Below are positions 36,841-49,702 of a DNA stretch of 64,000 bases, one piece after another. Numbering within the stretch: the first letter of the stretch is position 1; each line of letters begins with the position of its first letter. Both the position numbers and the translations under genes were made by a program. Origin of the DNA: Cryptomeria japonica (taxonomy: Eukaryota > Streptophyta > Pinopsida > Cupressales > Cupressaceae); contig NC_081414.1 of the NCBI RefSeq assembly GCF_030272615.1, forward strand, positions 313,073,664-313,137,663, written 5' to 3'. The notes beneath the pieces are model-generated. The model did not search any database. It worked only from the letters and a program-made list of their open reading frames with translations, and had not been told where the DNA came from.

Positions 36841-37817
36841 CTTCTACCATATCCCCATCATCATCTATTATTGAATTGTGAAATGCAATTGTATTTTTTA
36901 AAATTTCATTTATAAATTAATAAGTGATATGCTACTATTTACAATTCATTGTAGAATTTCAATTGTAAATATTATCTTCATGTTTGATTTATTAAACATA
37001 TTTTCAATTTGTATTTATGAATTTCATTTTATTGATAATTTCATATTGTTACCGTGTGATACTATTTGCATACATTACCACAAAATTGCATTGATTCCTT
37101 ATTTTCATTTTGCATCCTAGTTACTGGTATGGGAAGACAAAATTCACATAATCATGAATAATTCAAAATGTATTCATATTCAATTTGCCCCAACATTACT
37201 TTATCTTATGTTTCGTTGAGGAAACGATGAAGAGAATTGACCCTTCCTATAAAGGAGCCCACATAGATTTGAGAGACCCAGTCCTTATATTAGTATAATG
37301 GTAGATAATGTAGATAATATAGTACTAGTTTAGTGTTTCCTTAGTCTTGACAAATAAATCCCAATATTGTGGTCCTCATGGTCAATTTGAATTTTTGTAA
37401 GTTGTTAGCTCCTTATTGTCTTGCACGAAGCCTTTGTATCACTAGTTTATTGAAGTGGCCCCACCGCAAAGATCAAAAGATGGGAAGCTTCAATATTTCT
37501 CCGTGTAACATGTTTCAATAAACCATGTCATTGGCAAACTATTTTCATTGGATCACATTGTTTAAGTCAATTGTACTTTCTCCAAGGTGGGCCTACCACC
37601 AAAATGTGACTAAGTCAGAGATTGTCACATGTATTTGTGTGATCAATATTCTCAAACTTTGAGTTTATCACATCTTCATATGGTGGGACCTATTTATAAT
37701 AACTAGCAATCACACCTTGGTGTGCAATGGGTATGCCAAAGAGTTGTGGAAGCTCAAGTAGGAATTTTTTTGTCTCTTTTCTATACATTTGTGGTGTACA
37801 TGAGGTCACTTGGTAGA
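36841..37817 (+). other. Mostly non-coding, with a short coding-like scrap
   Basis: 37227-37290 reads MKRIDPSYKGAHIDLRDPVL, matching NINPTYKGAHIDLEKI at about 41404 in the unrecognised coding sequence. It is therefore a fragment of the same family. The rest shows nothing. Confidence 0.5.
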
Positions 37818-38370
37818 CAAAGATATAGGTGTAGAGACAAGTAGAGATATAGGGTAGAGAGTGATGGAGAGATAGAGATAAAGATAAAGGGTGAGATGAA
37901 AAATAAATATGAAGAGATAGAGATTGAGAGGCAAAGATATATAAATGTAGAGGTCTAGGAAGAGGGAGATTGAGAGAGAAGGGAGATTGAGAGAGATAAA
38001 TGAATGGATAAAGAGAGGGATATTTGTCTAGATATAGAGGGGAAGAGAGGAAGATATAGGTAGAGCTAAATACAAATAAAGAGAGCATGAGGGAGACAAA
38101 TGGATAGAGAGATGTAAAGAGAGATAAATATATAGAGATAGGGAGATCAAGAGGGAGAGGTAGAGAGGAATAAATATAGAGGAAGAGGTAGAGGCAGAGG
38201 CAGAGGCAGAGATAGAGAGATATATATGGTGAAGTAGAGTGATAGAGAGATAGAGATATAGAAAATATAGAGAGAGGGAGAGAGGGAGAGAGAGACATAG
38301 AAATATAGAGAGAGACACACAAAGAAAGCGATAGATAAATAAAGAAGTAAAGATATAGCTTGAGAGTGGG
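37818..38370 (+). repeat. Purine-rich (GA/GATA) low-complexity tract
   Basis: About 550 bp made almost only of A and G on the plus strand, with gagagata and agagaggg words. The 210-codon Ser/Leu frame on the minus strand is an artefact of composition. Confidence 0.9.
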
Positions 38371-39550
38371 CAGATTGTTTTTAATCCTCTAGTGTTAATA
38401 CAATGATGTTTTTAAATCCACAAACACTTGAGATTCAAAAAATTTTCATTTTGGTAGGCTAGCCCACGGGTTTATTTTTGTTTTTAGTTGGGCTCTGTGG
38501 AGTGTTTCTCCTATTTCTGTCTCTGTTTTATTGTTGATTTTGGACTATTTAGCTACTGTTTTGGCTATTCTGTCTTTGGATTTGGGTTTCGGGTCTCTGT
38601 AAAACCCATTTTGTCTTAATCAAAAATAACTTTCCATTCCAAATCAATACAACAACTTTTTAATCCTTTAAATCAAGAACCCTTGTATTGATTGGTCTTT
38701 TGTCTTTCAATAGCTATTTAACATAAAACATGTGGCCATTAATTCAAGGAGGAGAAACATATATGTTAGAAGAAGAAATGCTTCTCATAGGTTTCCAGCC
38801 CATGGCAATATCTTCCAATGGACATTGAGATCAACTTGGATGCATTACAAGAGTGATTAAACAAGCCTAGTTACATCCCAACACATCAATTGTGTATGCA
38901 AGGTATAAAAGTACATACAACAAGGTCCTCTTGAACTCGAGTCAATACGATATTGTGTATTTGCATACCTATCAATGCATGTGTTTTGAAATATATTTTA
39001 CTAGAATTTGTTACTAATTATGCTTGTTTCTTTCATTTAGGTATGGTTACATAATACAAAGAGAGATTGCTATGGAACTAGTGGGGGTGCCTATAATTTT
39101 GATGGTTTTGTTACCTATGTGAAAGTTGATCCAAGTCTTATTAGTGGTCAAGAAGAAACATCATGTGTAGATCCAAGCAAGTACATACATTGAGATGACA
39201 TCTATTTTAGAGGCCTTGAATGATGTGATTGTCAATATGTTTATGCAATGAGAATTCACCAACCCTCATTTTAGTGCATAATTATCTAAGAAGATATAGT
39301 ATTAGTAAAAGTGAAGTGGTGAACTGAAGCATTGACATTAAAAAGAGAGTTGTTTGTTTATAAAGTATTAGATATTTTAATTTGATTTTTTTTTTCAAAT
39401 ATTATGAAATTACAATTAAGTTAGAACTAGTTAGGTTTTTACCTTTTAAGTAATTTTGAAGGGCTGATTTTTTTTCTATACTGAATTATTTAATCCAAAA
39501 AATATTTCTAATTTTTAAATACCATACAATGTAATTTTTCTAAACTATTA
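38371..39550 (+). other. Intergenic, nothing recognised
   Basis: No gene or repeat boundary supported. A T-rich stretch near 38460-38640 ends gtctctgtaaaacccatttt and could be an old retroelement tail, but nothing confirms it. Confidence 0.4.
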
Positions 39551-39894
39551 TATTAAAATATTCACATTCATAAAATAATGTAATCATGGTGAAAGGGTTC
39601 GTTACAATTATTAAAGATGTATTATTTAAGTGGATTAGCAAGAAAATTAAATAGAAGTCTTGATCATGATGATCTCTCTCTTGTGGTGATTTATATATAT
39701 TTATTAATGCAAATACATTAAAAATATTAAAATATTCACATTCATAAAATAATGTAATCATGGTGAAAGGGTTCGTTACAATTATTAAAGATGTATTATT
39801 TAAGTGGATTAGCGAGAAAATTAAATAGAAGTCTTGATCATGATGATCTCTCTCTCGTGGTGATTTATATATATTTATTAATGCAAATACATTA
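39551..39894 (+). repeat. 174-bp tandem duplication
   Basis: Copy 1 39551-39724 and copy 2 39725-39894 differ at only about two bases before the copies end (gcaag/gcgag, cttgtgg/ctcgtgg). The 134-codon minus-strand frame arises because 174 is divisible by three. Confidence 0.95.
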
Positions 39895-42180
39895 ATAGTT
39901 GGAACTTCACTAAGAGCTAAGAGGGGATTGGATGAAGATATCATTTCTCAGTTGTCTGGATCTTTGAAAAGGGCAAGGCATGCCTAGGGTAGGAGTATTC
40001 TATATGATAGACTTGTGGATAGGGCAACATCTTGTTGGTATCCTTGTGTCCCCATTAATGGAAGAAATTTGTTCAACTATGCTTACAAAAAGAGTAGAGC
40101 CCCTATGCCTATCAATCATGCATGAAGATTGGAGTTGGGAAGGCTTGTAGTACCAATTTGTTTTGTCAACTTAGACCTAATTAGACCAATGGAAAAAAAC
40201 TATAATCTAGACAAGTCCGTCTACATAGATAGGGGTGTTTTTCCAACCACGTTTGATAGGAAATCTATTTGTGAAATATTTCTGTTAAAATCTAATGTGC
40301 ACATGCCCATTGATTTTGGATCTAGGAGGAGGGAATATGAGAAGGAAAAAGGTATATTTGGTGTTAAATGGCTTCCATGGCTTCCATTTCATAAAAGGGA
40401 GAAGACAGTCCAAAGTCTATTACATTTTGGAGGGAAAAGGTTGAGTCCTTTGCTTATAAATGTTTTGAGGATTATTTCATAAAGAATTACTTTGCAGTTT
40501 GTCAAGTGTTGGGAATCAATGTACAAGCTAAGATGCCTATGCATCTGATGATGATGGTCGTTGACACCTTTGACTTTGCCTCATACATTTCAAATGGTAT
40601 TCACAAAGCCCTTGTGGATATCAAGAAGGGTAGCCATTTTGTTCATTTCAGGAGGTATTCTTAATTGTGCCACATTATTCTGCATAGTGGAAGTAAGGCT
40701 TGGCCTTGGGGCCCAAAGTTGAAGTTGAGAAAGGTGGATGAGTAGAATTAAATATTGTCAATTCAAGAATGGAAGCATTTATGGGATATGCAATTTTAGA
40801 ATTTTAATTATGTCATATATGAGGAATTACTTGTCAATATTGTGATGCAAAATTTGGGGTACCCAGTCAAATTGGAGATTATCTGGCATGGTTAGGAGAT
40901 TTTTGAGGCCCATTGAGAAAGGTAACCAAGGTAGGAGTGAAGCATAATTTGGGAGACTAGTTTTTCTACTCTAGGTACACTATCATCAAAGTTTATGGTG
41001 TACTAGTTAAACCTCATGTTTTTCCTAGAAATGTACCAAATATAATTGATTCCTTAGAAATCATTTGGCAGTTGAAGGAGTTTGACAAAACTCATCTAAG
41101 AAATGCAAATAAAGGCTCATTCATTCTAGAAAATTACATTTATCTTATTTTCAGATCATGTACAAATAAGGATTGGAGTTGGTATAGTCCTAATTACTAC
41201 TATATAATATGAGTTTTGAAAAATTCAAAAATTGTGATCCTGAACACTTTGTTCATCAGACTAGGGTTGGGGTCAGATTGGGATCCATTTTTCATGAACA
41301 TGATAAGATTGAGGACTTGACCATAGATTCTTTTTTTGAGGTAGAGGTTCAAAGGATACTTGATAGATATGGGTTAAGGTATAGATGGTAGAAGAAAAAA
41401 TGAAAAATATTAACCCGACATACAAAGGGGCACACATTGATTTGGAGAAAATACAAACAACATAATTGCCAATTTCCCTAAGGCATTAGTGGATAGGCCT
41501 CAATATATTGTTCAATATGATTCTCTACTTCAATACCCATAGATGGTGGTCCCATTACAAAAAAATTCACCTCAACCTTTTGCTCAATTTCATGAAAATG
41601 TACTAGACATTGAGGAAGTGAGACACAAATTTAACTCTGCATTAGAATGATGGTTGAGGATAGGCCTTAGGATAGAATGTTTATAAAATTTGAAATAGGT
41701 AGAGAGGTGGAAGATGATGTCAAAGCATTGGCATGCTCTACATTTTTGTCTGATGATAAGGTTGTGGAGTTCCAAGAATTTAAGGACTTTATCCTAAAAA
41801 ATAAAAGGAGCAATTTTCTAATATAGTCAAAGAAAGATTGGCATTAAGGAATCATTAAGATAGTTATGAATTTAAAGTTGAAGTATTAGAGGAAGTTACA
41901 TTTAACATATCCAAGATGACCCCTGAGGATGCAAGGTAGATTGTAAGGGACAGTGGATGCTTTTTATTAGAAGGATGGGTCTTCTCTTATGCAATTGTAT
42001 TTGATGTCATAAGAAGGGAATCATTATACTTCTCAAATTTATCAACTAAAGAGAAGGCTCAGGAGTTGTATTTAGGACTAGGTTATAGTTATCAATCAGA
42101 GGCATTGGCAGTGTGGTCAATTAATCATGATGGTGGGTTGAATTCAGATATGTTGAATTCTAGCTAGGACAAGCTTTCTA
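39895..42180 (+). pseudogene. Decayed protein-coding sequence of an unrecognised repeat family
   Basis: I do not recognise this protein. Plus-strand frames give long coding-like stretches separated by stops and shifts. Examples are TSLRAKRGLDEDIISQLSGS (about 39905), a 117-codon open frame at 40129-40482, and AKMPMHLMMMVVDTFDFASY then ISNGIHKALVDIKKGSHFVH (about 40530-40650). Later pieces are MSFEKFKNCDPEHFVHQTRV (41209) and NINPTYKGAHIDLEKI (about 41404). The last motif recurs at 37227, so it is a repeat family rather than a unique gene. It could be an extra open frame of a conifer retroelement. Confidence 0.5.
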
Positions 42181-45100
42181 AGATTTAATACGAGATGACC
42201 TTTTTTCAAGGTTGTGGAGATAGTGGTAGGAGGTGACTACATTGATCATGTGGAAATATTAAAATAGGTTTCTTCCACATAGGTGATAACTTGATGGTAT
42301 AATGCAAATAGTGAAATGAAATGACCAAAATTTTAATTTGCATTTCAATCGGCCAAGTAATCGGATGCAATTCCAACTCCTCTAGGATTCTAAAATTTTT
42401 GGACATTGAGTTGCGTTTAGGTTGTTATTGAGAGAGTTTTAGGTTTTCTAAAGCTTGAAGTGTAGAAAGAATTTAGAACAAATTCTAGGGAATAAGTTGT
42501 AGAGGGGTCAATCTATAAATGAAATTTGGTGCAATAACAACGTACATTTCAATATGCAGATATACGAAGAGAATGCTTACATTGTAATTGTGATTTTATG
42601 TGTCACAACAACATATATAATTATATTTTCATAATTTCATAAATTATTCTTTGTTCTCATGCTTGGATTTGAAGATATACAAGTAATGCAACTGATTTCT
42701 CTTATTTATTTTACAAATCATTGTCATGACATTTGAAAAATATTAACTAAAAGTCTAAAACCCCACCCAAATTGTAATTCTTAGCGTCCTTTATAATGAA
42801 GCTAAAAAATGGATGTCAATTTTATATTGATTTTCCTATGAACGAATATATAAAAGTATTACAAATTTATAATATCTCTTTTAAATTAACAAATTTATAA
42901 TTCTAGATAGTGTTGGAACATCCTATCACCTTTTGTAGTGTCCTCCACATTCAATTGATGGAGTTGTAATTTGTTCTAACTTTTTATATTTGACTTGGAA
43001 ATCTATTAACAATTCATAATTAAAAGTGGAACTTGACTTCAATGTACCAATTAAAGATATCAATGGTTTGATAAAATCCAAAAATTTTTCCTCATCTAGC
43101 CTCAAAAAAATCTAGTCCAAATCAATTATCATTTTGTCCTTCATCATCTTCTTGAAAGAATTGTTGTTGATACATCATTCCTTTATGTCATAAGGCCATG
43201 AAAAACCAAGTTGTGTGAATAAGTCAAATTTATATTGCATGTCCCGCAACTTTTTGTTAACTAAAAAAAAAATTCCTCACTTTCACCTAGATTGGAACAT
43301 TTCCAAATCATATTTGATACCTTGATTGAGGCATCATAGTCTTCTTAGTTCATGCCCCTCAATTGTGTCTTTCTAAAAATCTAACTTTTATATTTCTTGG
43401 ATAAGAACTTCCCTTTCATTATTGATCTACAAGAATAAGAATCCTCTAAGTATTTTTCTTCTCCTTCTACTGTTACCTCTAAAATATTTGCTTTAACACT
43501 ACTATTCTATTCTAGTGACTCAAGAATATATTATTTAACAAAATATTATCCACGTTCATTTTTATTACTATCTTATAAATCACTTTTATATGGCACAAAT
43601 TCAATCTTTGGAAGATTGTTGAGTGCTTCTTGTACAAGAACATCTTTTTCAATTTATGTCTATATGGTGAATTTCTTTAAGGTTTTGTTCCTCTCAAGTT
43701 TTTGAAGATTATTGAGTCTTCTTGTAAGAAATCTCTTTTTCAATTTCAACCCATATTATGGGTTCCTCAGGTTTTCTTACTATTAATTTATTATAGCTCT
43801 AATTGTTGTTCTTTATTTTGACTGATGCTCCACCATCTCTTCCTTAACCTTTTTTGGAATTTTTTTTTTCCTCGGTACCTTTTTTGGAATTTTCAAATCT
43901 GATATATATGTCATTATATACTATTCTAATACTTTTTTCTATTCCTTAATTAAATATATGTTCTAACATCTTCTCTTTTTCCCAAAATTTTTGGCTTGAC
44001 TCCCAAGATTTTTCGGATGAGAATCAAAATTTCTTTTTTCATAATTTGTTTTTTTGTCACATCCTCCTTTGTGAAAGGGGAATTTTTCTCTTTCAAGAGA
44101 ATTTTATTACAAATTTCACGAGGCTTTCATTATGTCACCACCTACCAAGGAACCCTAGAGGATAAGAGAAATATATACAAGGAATGTATGGAAATGATTT
44201 TTTTGAAGTAATAAAGTGTCATCATGCATTGCATATACAAGAAAAGCACTCAACCTCAAGATAAGGTCAACTACGTGCAAACCAACTATGTACATGTGAA
44301 AGTCAAAACTCTTGGAACTCCATCCAAGATAACTCAAGTCACCTCTAAGGGTTCCCTGACATGCTACCCAAGCAACACATCCACGACTAGATCAATATCT
44401 CATGACCCACTAAGGGATGACTCAATGAACCTCCAACACTAAACAAAACATACCTATGTTCATCTTAAAACACCAATTGAAATGTTCATATGGTAACATC
44501 ATGATACAATAAGAATAGAGAAGCATAAGAGATCATACTTCATGCATAATTCCAACATTAGTGAACATAAAGCAATATCAATACATATCTAGTAAGAATT
44601 ATTACATCCATCTCTAATTGGAGTGTTCAATGCATACATGATCGATGATACCTTACATGATTCAATATACAAATGATCACACCATACAAGGAAGAGAGAA
44701 CATGATAAGAATCCAATGCTGAGGAAGGAGGTAAAATCCATTAAGCTAGTCACAAACCAAGTCTGTTGATCCCTAGCGGTGGTTGGCAATGCCACCCAAC
44801 CATCTAGTACCCTTAGGCCCACTCACCGTGCTTGTGGAGATGGTCACACATCCTAGGCATTCATAGAAGTATACAATGGGTAGCAATGGGTTAAGACAAG
44901 AGCCAAACATAGAGAAAATACTCAACATGAATATATCAACCCAACAAGAGTCATAAATCCACAACAAGATGTAAATATGAATAATGCATAACTCACATAA
45001 AAGAGAAACAATCAAGTGAGAGAGAGGGTGCTTGATCATCGGTAAGTAAAATACCAAAAGAGCGAGGAAGCATCCTTAGTCAACAAAAATAAGGACAAGG

Positions 45101-47280
45101 GCACACCCACAAGAGAAACACCAAATTTTCCATACATCATGTATCACAACGAGATAACCAAAAGATCAAACAATAGTAAATACATAGGGTATTACTCAAC
45201 TATCGAGACCTAGGTACTAGAGTGCTATGTGTAGGGAGTGTTGTCATGTGTGCTCAAAGGGATGGAACCACACATAACCAAGTAGTCCTCTCATATGGAC
45301 AAGGAGACTCAGTTATGCCAGATCAATGCCCCACGAATGGCTAATCCTTCCCAATAAATCTTTAGCCTCATACTAGTGCTCAAGCATGCAAGGGGTATCC
45401 AATTATCTCTTATTAATGTTTTATCCCAACCCAAGTTTTAATTATGTTATCACTTGTTTTACTCTAACTCTCCATTGGGTTATCTTGGCAGCCACTTTGG
45501 GCCCTGACCCCTAATGAGGGCAACTCCCATGACCCACTCTAGTACCTAGACCTAGGATCATGCCATTAAATAAAATAAGGAATAAAAATAAAACACAATG
45601 TAATGATTCACTTTTCATATGCTCAATAACACCAAATATCTCTTTTACACAATGCCATTTCAACCATATACAAGGCATACTCAATTGGTCATGCTACATA
45701 GAGAATGGATCTACTTGATCCCACAATGAAATGCAATCATATTAAATGATACTAGGAATATATTTCAAATTTATCATAAATACTCAAGCATTCATAACAC
45801 ATGCTCATATCAAGAGCTATCAATTTATTACACCTGGAGAGACATGAGTCAAGTATCAATGCCAACTTTACCCATGGAGTAACCTAAGGGTCTCCAAAAC
45901 ATGAAATCCTATCTTGGATTGATCCCAATACACAAGTACACGTGAAAGTCTCTATTATATATCCTAGAAGCATACCATGAAATCAATTCATCTCACTCAA
46001 GGCCAATCAGACCCAAAACCCAAGGAAATTTGAGAAACAACTCAAACAAGGCCATGGGGAGAGCTAAAAGCCAAAATCAACTCACTGACAGACAATTCTG
46101 TAAATTTGGGAGCAATTGCACAATTATTTTAGAAATTTCATAAATCAATTATGAATTGTGTAATTAAGTCAACAATTGCACAATTCAACTTGCAATTGTG
46201 TGAATGTGGAAGTAGATGCGTAATTTCGCTCTTGGAAGCCAACTAGGGCATCATGGTTGACAAACAAAGAAGATAGGAAGGAAAAATTGGGGACCAACCC
46301 ATTTGAGAAATACCCCATGAAATTCCAAAATAAAATTTACAAAGCCAATACAAAAATATAACAAGGATTGGGAAGCATAATCCCTTGGAAACCCCATTTT
46401 CACATTGTTTCCCCAAACCCACAATCAAAACAACCAAACAATCCAACAAGCACATCAAATATTTGATTTCATTGCTCAAAAAGGTTTCAAATCCACATTA
46501 CAACATATTACAACCAGTCAAAGAGATCAAATTAAAAGATACGAAGAAATTTGAAGTATCCTATGTCAACTTGGATAGAAACTTCATTCACAAACTACAT
46601 TCTACACTCTCCACCAATAGACTCAAGATTCAAACAACAACATGAACCCCTCAATCCAAATCTATTAGCACCATACCCACAAAATTCCACCTCCAAAATC
46701 TCTCAAGCTCAACAATTTCGTTTAGCCACCAAGGGGTTTTGAGAGGAAAAAACATGAAAATAAGACAAAGTGTTGAGAAAATGAGCCCAGTGAAAAGTTA
46801 TATGCTCAATTTTTGGAGTGGGAATATAACAAAACAACTCAAATAAAAAATCATAAAGCCAATTAACCTCCCAAAAGACCCCAATGATGAATCACTCAAT
46901 ACTCATTAAATCAAATACTAATAAGACATATTTCACATTAAATCAAATATAATTAAGACATAATATGCATTTAAATATCATTACTATATGCATTGCAATA
47001 GTGACAATTGCAACAAATTGAATATGCACAAACAATGATTACATGCGACTAGGTTTTCTAAAAGCTACCAATTGTAGTAGTCGACACTCAAAATAATAAA
47101 ATAATTAAAATAGTAAAATAAAGGGAATTTCCCTAATCAAGGGGCATGAGTTTTGGCTTGGGGTTGTTGGCTAGTGTGCTATCTCCTGTTAAGAAACGTC
47201 AAGAGATGTGGGTATGCTCATACCTGTGGAGATAGGTGGAGTCAATTCCTTGTACCCGCACTCATTAAAATATTTACATG
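42181..47280 (+). other. Long gene-poor stretch
   Basis: About 5 kb with no supported gene. On the minus strand 42900-43450 reads as broken coding-like text (for example FLDFIKPLISLIGTLKSSS) that I cannot assign. 44600-47060 may contain old LTR sequence, but no termini could be fixed. Confidence 0.4.
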
Positions 47281-47439
47281 TCAAGTGTACCTACTCATGC
47301 ACATACACACAGACATATAGACACATATATACATACATATATATACTTATATACATGTGTATATACGTACACACACATACATACATACATACATATATAC
47401 ATATGTATATATGTATGTATGTATGTACGTACGTATGTA

Positions 47440-47476
<37 letters not shown>

Positions 47477-47506
47477 GTATATGTATATGCATGTATGTAT
47501 GCATGG

Positions 47507-47598
<92 letters not shown>
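47281..47598 (+). repeat. Compound microsatellite with hairpin and (TG)45 tract
   Basis: CA/TA/CATA repeats, a perfect inverted repeat (22-bp arms 47379-47400 and 47405-47426, 4-base spacer), (TC)n, (TA)n, and an uninterrupted (TG)n from 47508 to 47598. Long Cys/Val and Thr/Tyr frames here are artefacts. Confidence 0.97.
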
Positions 47599-47600
<2 letters not shown>

Positions 47601-48719
47601 CCAAACTCAAATTATTGAAGGGGATTTTAACATCATATGCATTCTCATAAACTCAAATGATCGATATCACCCCTTTCACATATAATATTGCAACGAAGAG
47701 AAGTAGACGAGAGCGGCATTACACATTATGATTTCTCCTCCTCCTTTATACTTCTCATGTTTTCTTTGAATGTCGTCAATAATTATTCAAAAGTAGTATA
47801 ATATTTGTAGTTATCATTTTTTATATTCATTAAATGCTAGAAGTTTGCATCATCTTTGCAACATTGCTCTTTTATCCACACCTCCTAAATGAGATATTTC
47901 TTTCATGATCTTCTAAATGAATTTAGAAATTTTAAACTATTAACAAAATGTTGTATTAGGTGATCTTTAAAACTTGGGTCCTTAGCAATAATATGATGTT
48001 TTGGTTCTAGTTGCACTTTTTTTTTCAAATAGATTGGGAGTAGGACTAATCTTAGATAAATTATTGGTTTGTGATCTTCCTTATGCTCTTTTGTCACATT
48101 GTTTCACCAAAATAATGAAACAACTCATTTCCTTATTCATATTATACAAAAATTGTGACATTTTTGACATGGAGTCATTAATTTCTTCATTTTGTTTCCT
48201 TCCATACTAGCATGCATGTGATGTAATTTACGTTAAAAAATTAGCTTTTCTTATAGGTTGGCAAGATCATAGATTTGATAACACTTTAATGTCCCTAACA
48301 AGAAAATTATCTCACCTTTAAAAACTTTAAAAGAATAAAACAAACCCTAACATTTCCAAATCATTGAGATCTTAATGTGGACAAGGTGAGAAGAGCATAT
48401 AGTATCTAGAATATGAACAATAAGAAATTTGTTATACATATTGGTGACACAATTTTAATAAGATTAAAAAGTAAATATTTTGACTCCAGTGATAGGCCTT
48501 CTAAAAAACTGGATGCAACTATTAAATCTGATTAAAGAATTGTAGATATTGGAAACTACAACACAAAATTTATGTTATAATGCTAATGAAAATTTCAAGT
48601 ATAGCATCATACATTATTAAATAGAAAAAATATTTAATTAAATCCTCATCACTTCATTAATTAATTGAATAATTTTTATCTAATTAATTAATCTATTTTA
48701 TTGGCCGATTAATGGGCCT
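47599..48719 (+). other. Intergenic, nothing recognised
   Basis: AT-rich, no supported gene. Confidence 0.5.
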
Positions 48720-49115
48720 AACCAGGTTTTTTCGGAAGCAAGAGAGACGAATATGGTTGTTTGGAAAAATCCAGAGGCTAGTTGGATCAAAGTGAACTTT
48801 GATGGAGCTTCAAAGGGTAATTTAGGCCCTTCTGGTGTTGGATGGGTGGAACGCGATTGGAATGGTAATAATGTGGCATTTGGGGCACAAAGGTTGTTGG
48901 ATGGTACCAATACTAAGGCTAAGGATCAACTTGCTTTGGGGGGTATCTGATTGGCCAAAAAATAGCGGTTGATTGCTTGCACCTAGAAGGTGACTCCCAA
49001 ATTATTATTAATGCTAATTCCAAGGGTGAAGCCCCTGCCCCCTCTTGGAAATTAAATAAATTTATCCATGTCATTAGGGGGGAATTGGCAAAATTTTATT
49101 TTTTATTTTTGTATC
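48720..49115 (+). pseudogene. LINE RNase H domain fragment
   Basis: Plus frame reads WKNPEASWIKVNFDGASKGN then LGPSGVGWVERDWNGN, the first strand of the RVT_3-type RNase H found at the end of plant non-LTR polyproteins (FDGAS has the first catalytic Asp). After a shift near 48945 it continues LIGQKIAVDCLHLEGDSQII (second Asp in EGDSQ) and IRGELAKF. The Glu expected before the AL motif reads AKDQLAL, so it appears lost. No RT or poly(A) adjoins it. It is distinct from the LINE at 60949. Confidence 0.8.
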
Positions 49116-49160
49116 TCTCACTTTCGATGAGAAGGAAACTCTAGTGTCGATATTCTTCAA

Positions 49161-49177
49161 CCCTAAACCCTAAACCC
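49161..49177 (+). repeat. Interstitial telomere-like (CCCTAAA) pair
   Basis: CCCTAAACCCTAAACCC, just left of the plastid-derived segment. It could be filler at a repaired break. Confidence 0.7.
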
Positions 49178-49520
49178 GTGGTCTACGAACCCTATTAGAA
49201 AGAACTGAGAAATAGTTTGGTTCTTTAGCGCTCAGTCAAAATTTAAAGATAACATGATGGAAATATTCATTCCATGGAACGAATCCAATTTGGTGAGATT
49301 GCTAAGTCAAATATTTTCTGGTCGAGAAAGTGTTGTTAAGCGTTTTGACTTTTGGATTCTTAGTACATTACTTATACGGGATATACGTATATTTATTTTA
49401 AAAGGGCTAGCAATAAAAGTTGTAATGATAATAACATTACCATTACTTTTCTATTTTTTAAATACTCAAGCTTTAATTGAAAGAGACAAATCATCATATA
49501 ATTTGATGAAGATATTTCCA
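49178..49520 (+). pseudogene. Plastid ycf2-like fragment (nuclear plastid DNA)
   Basis: The frame reads NESNLVRLLSQIFSGRESVV, then FDFWILSTLLIRDIRIFILK, a hydrophobic stretch, and LNTQALIERDKSSYNLMKI. Order and spacing recall the N-terminal region of plastid Ycf2 (FDPRIWS-type motif, membrane stretch, N..VERKN-type motif). No start or full length is present. Support comes from the plastid tRNA gene about 110 bp downstream. Identity as ycf2 is from recognition only. Confidence 0.5.
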
Positions 49521-49630
49521 TTTGTACATTTTGTATCATTGATTCTACTATTTCAAATGTTTTCTTTTACCTTTTTTGTTTTTAGTTCACATGAGTTTGG
49601 TTACTCTGCTAGTATGATGCACAGGGGAAC

Positions 49631-49702
49631 AACCAGGATAGCTCAGTTGGTAGAGAAAAGGACTGAAAAATCCTTGTGTCCAGTTCAAATATGGTTCCTG
49701 GC
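49631..49702 (+). tRNA. trnF-GAA: Plastid-type tRNA-Phe(GAA) pseudogene
   Basis: CCAGGATAGCTCAGTTGGTA gives the D arm, GGACTGAAAAATCC the anticodon arm with GAA, and GTTCAAATATGGTTCCTGGC the T arm and acceptor end. It matches plastid trnF, but is 72 nt. An extra A lies in the anticodon loop region, two bases are missing before the T arm, and mismatches occur in the T and acceptor stems. Upstream sequence (gatgatgcacaggggaac) resembles the plastid trnL-trnF spacer. It is therefore a transferred, non-functional copy. Confidence 0.85.

Noticed and set aside
37690-38322. 210-codon Ser/Leu/Tyr frame on the minus strand
   Set aside because: It follows from the purine-rich GA/GATA tract; no domain, extreme composition.
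39540-39944. 134-codon frame on the minus strand
   Set aside because: Open only because a 174-bp unit, divisible by three, is duplicated; no domain.
47208-47685. Cys/Val and His/Thr/Tyr frames of up to 135 codons
   Set aside because: Translation of (TG)n and CATA/TA microsatellites.
49631-49702. Functional nuclear tRNA-Phe
   Set aside because: Plastid-type sequence with stem mismatches and indels in the anticodon and T regions.
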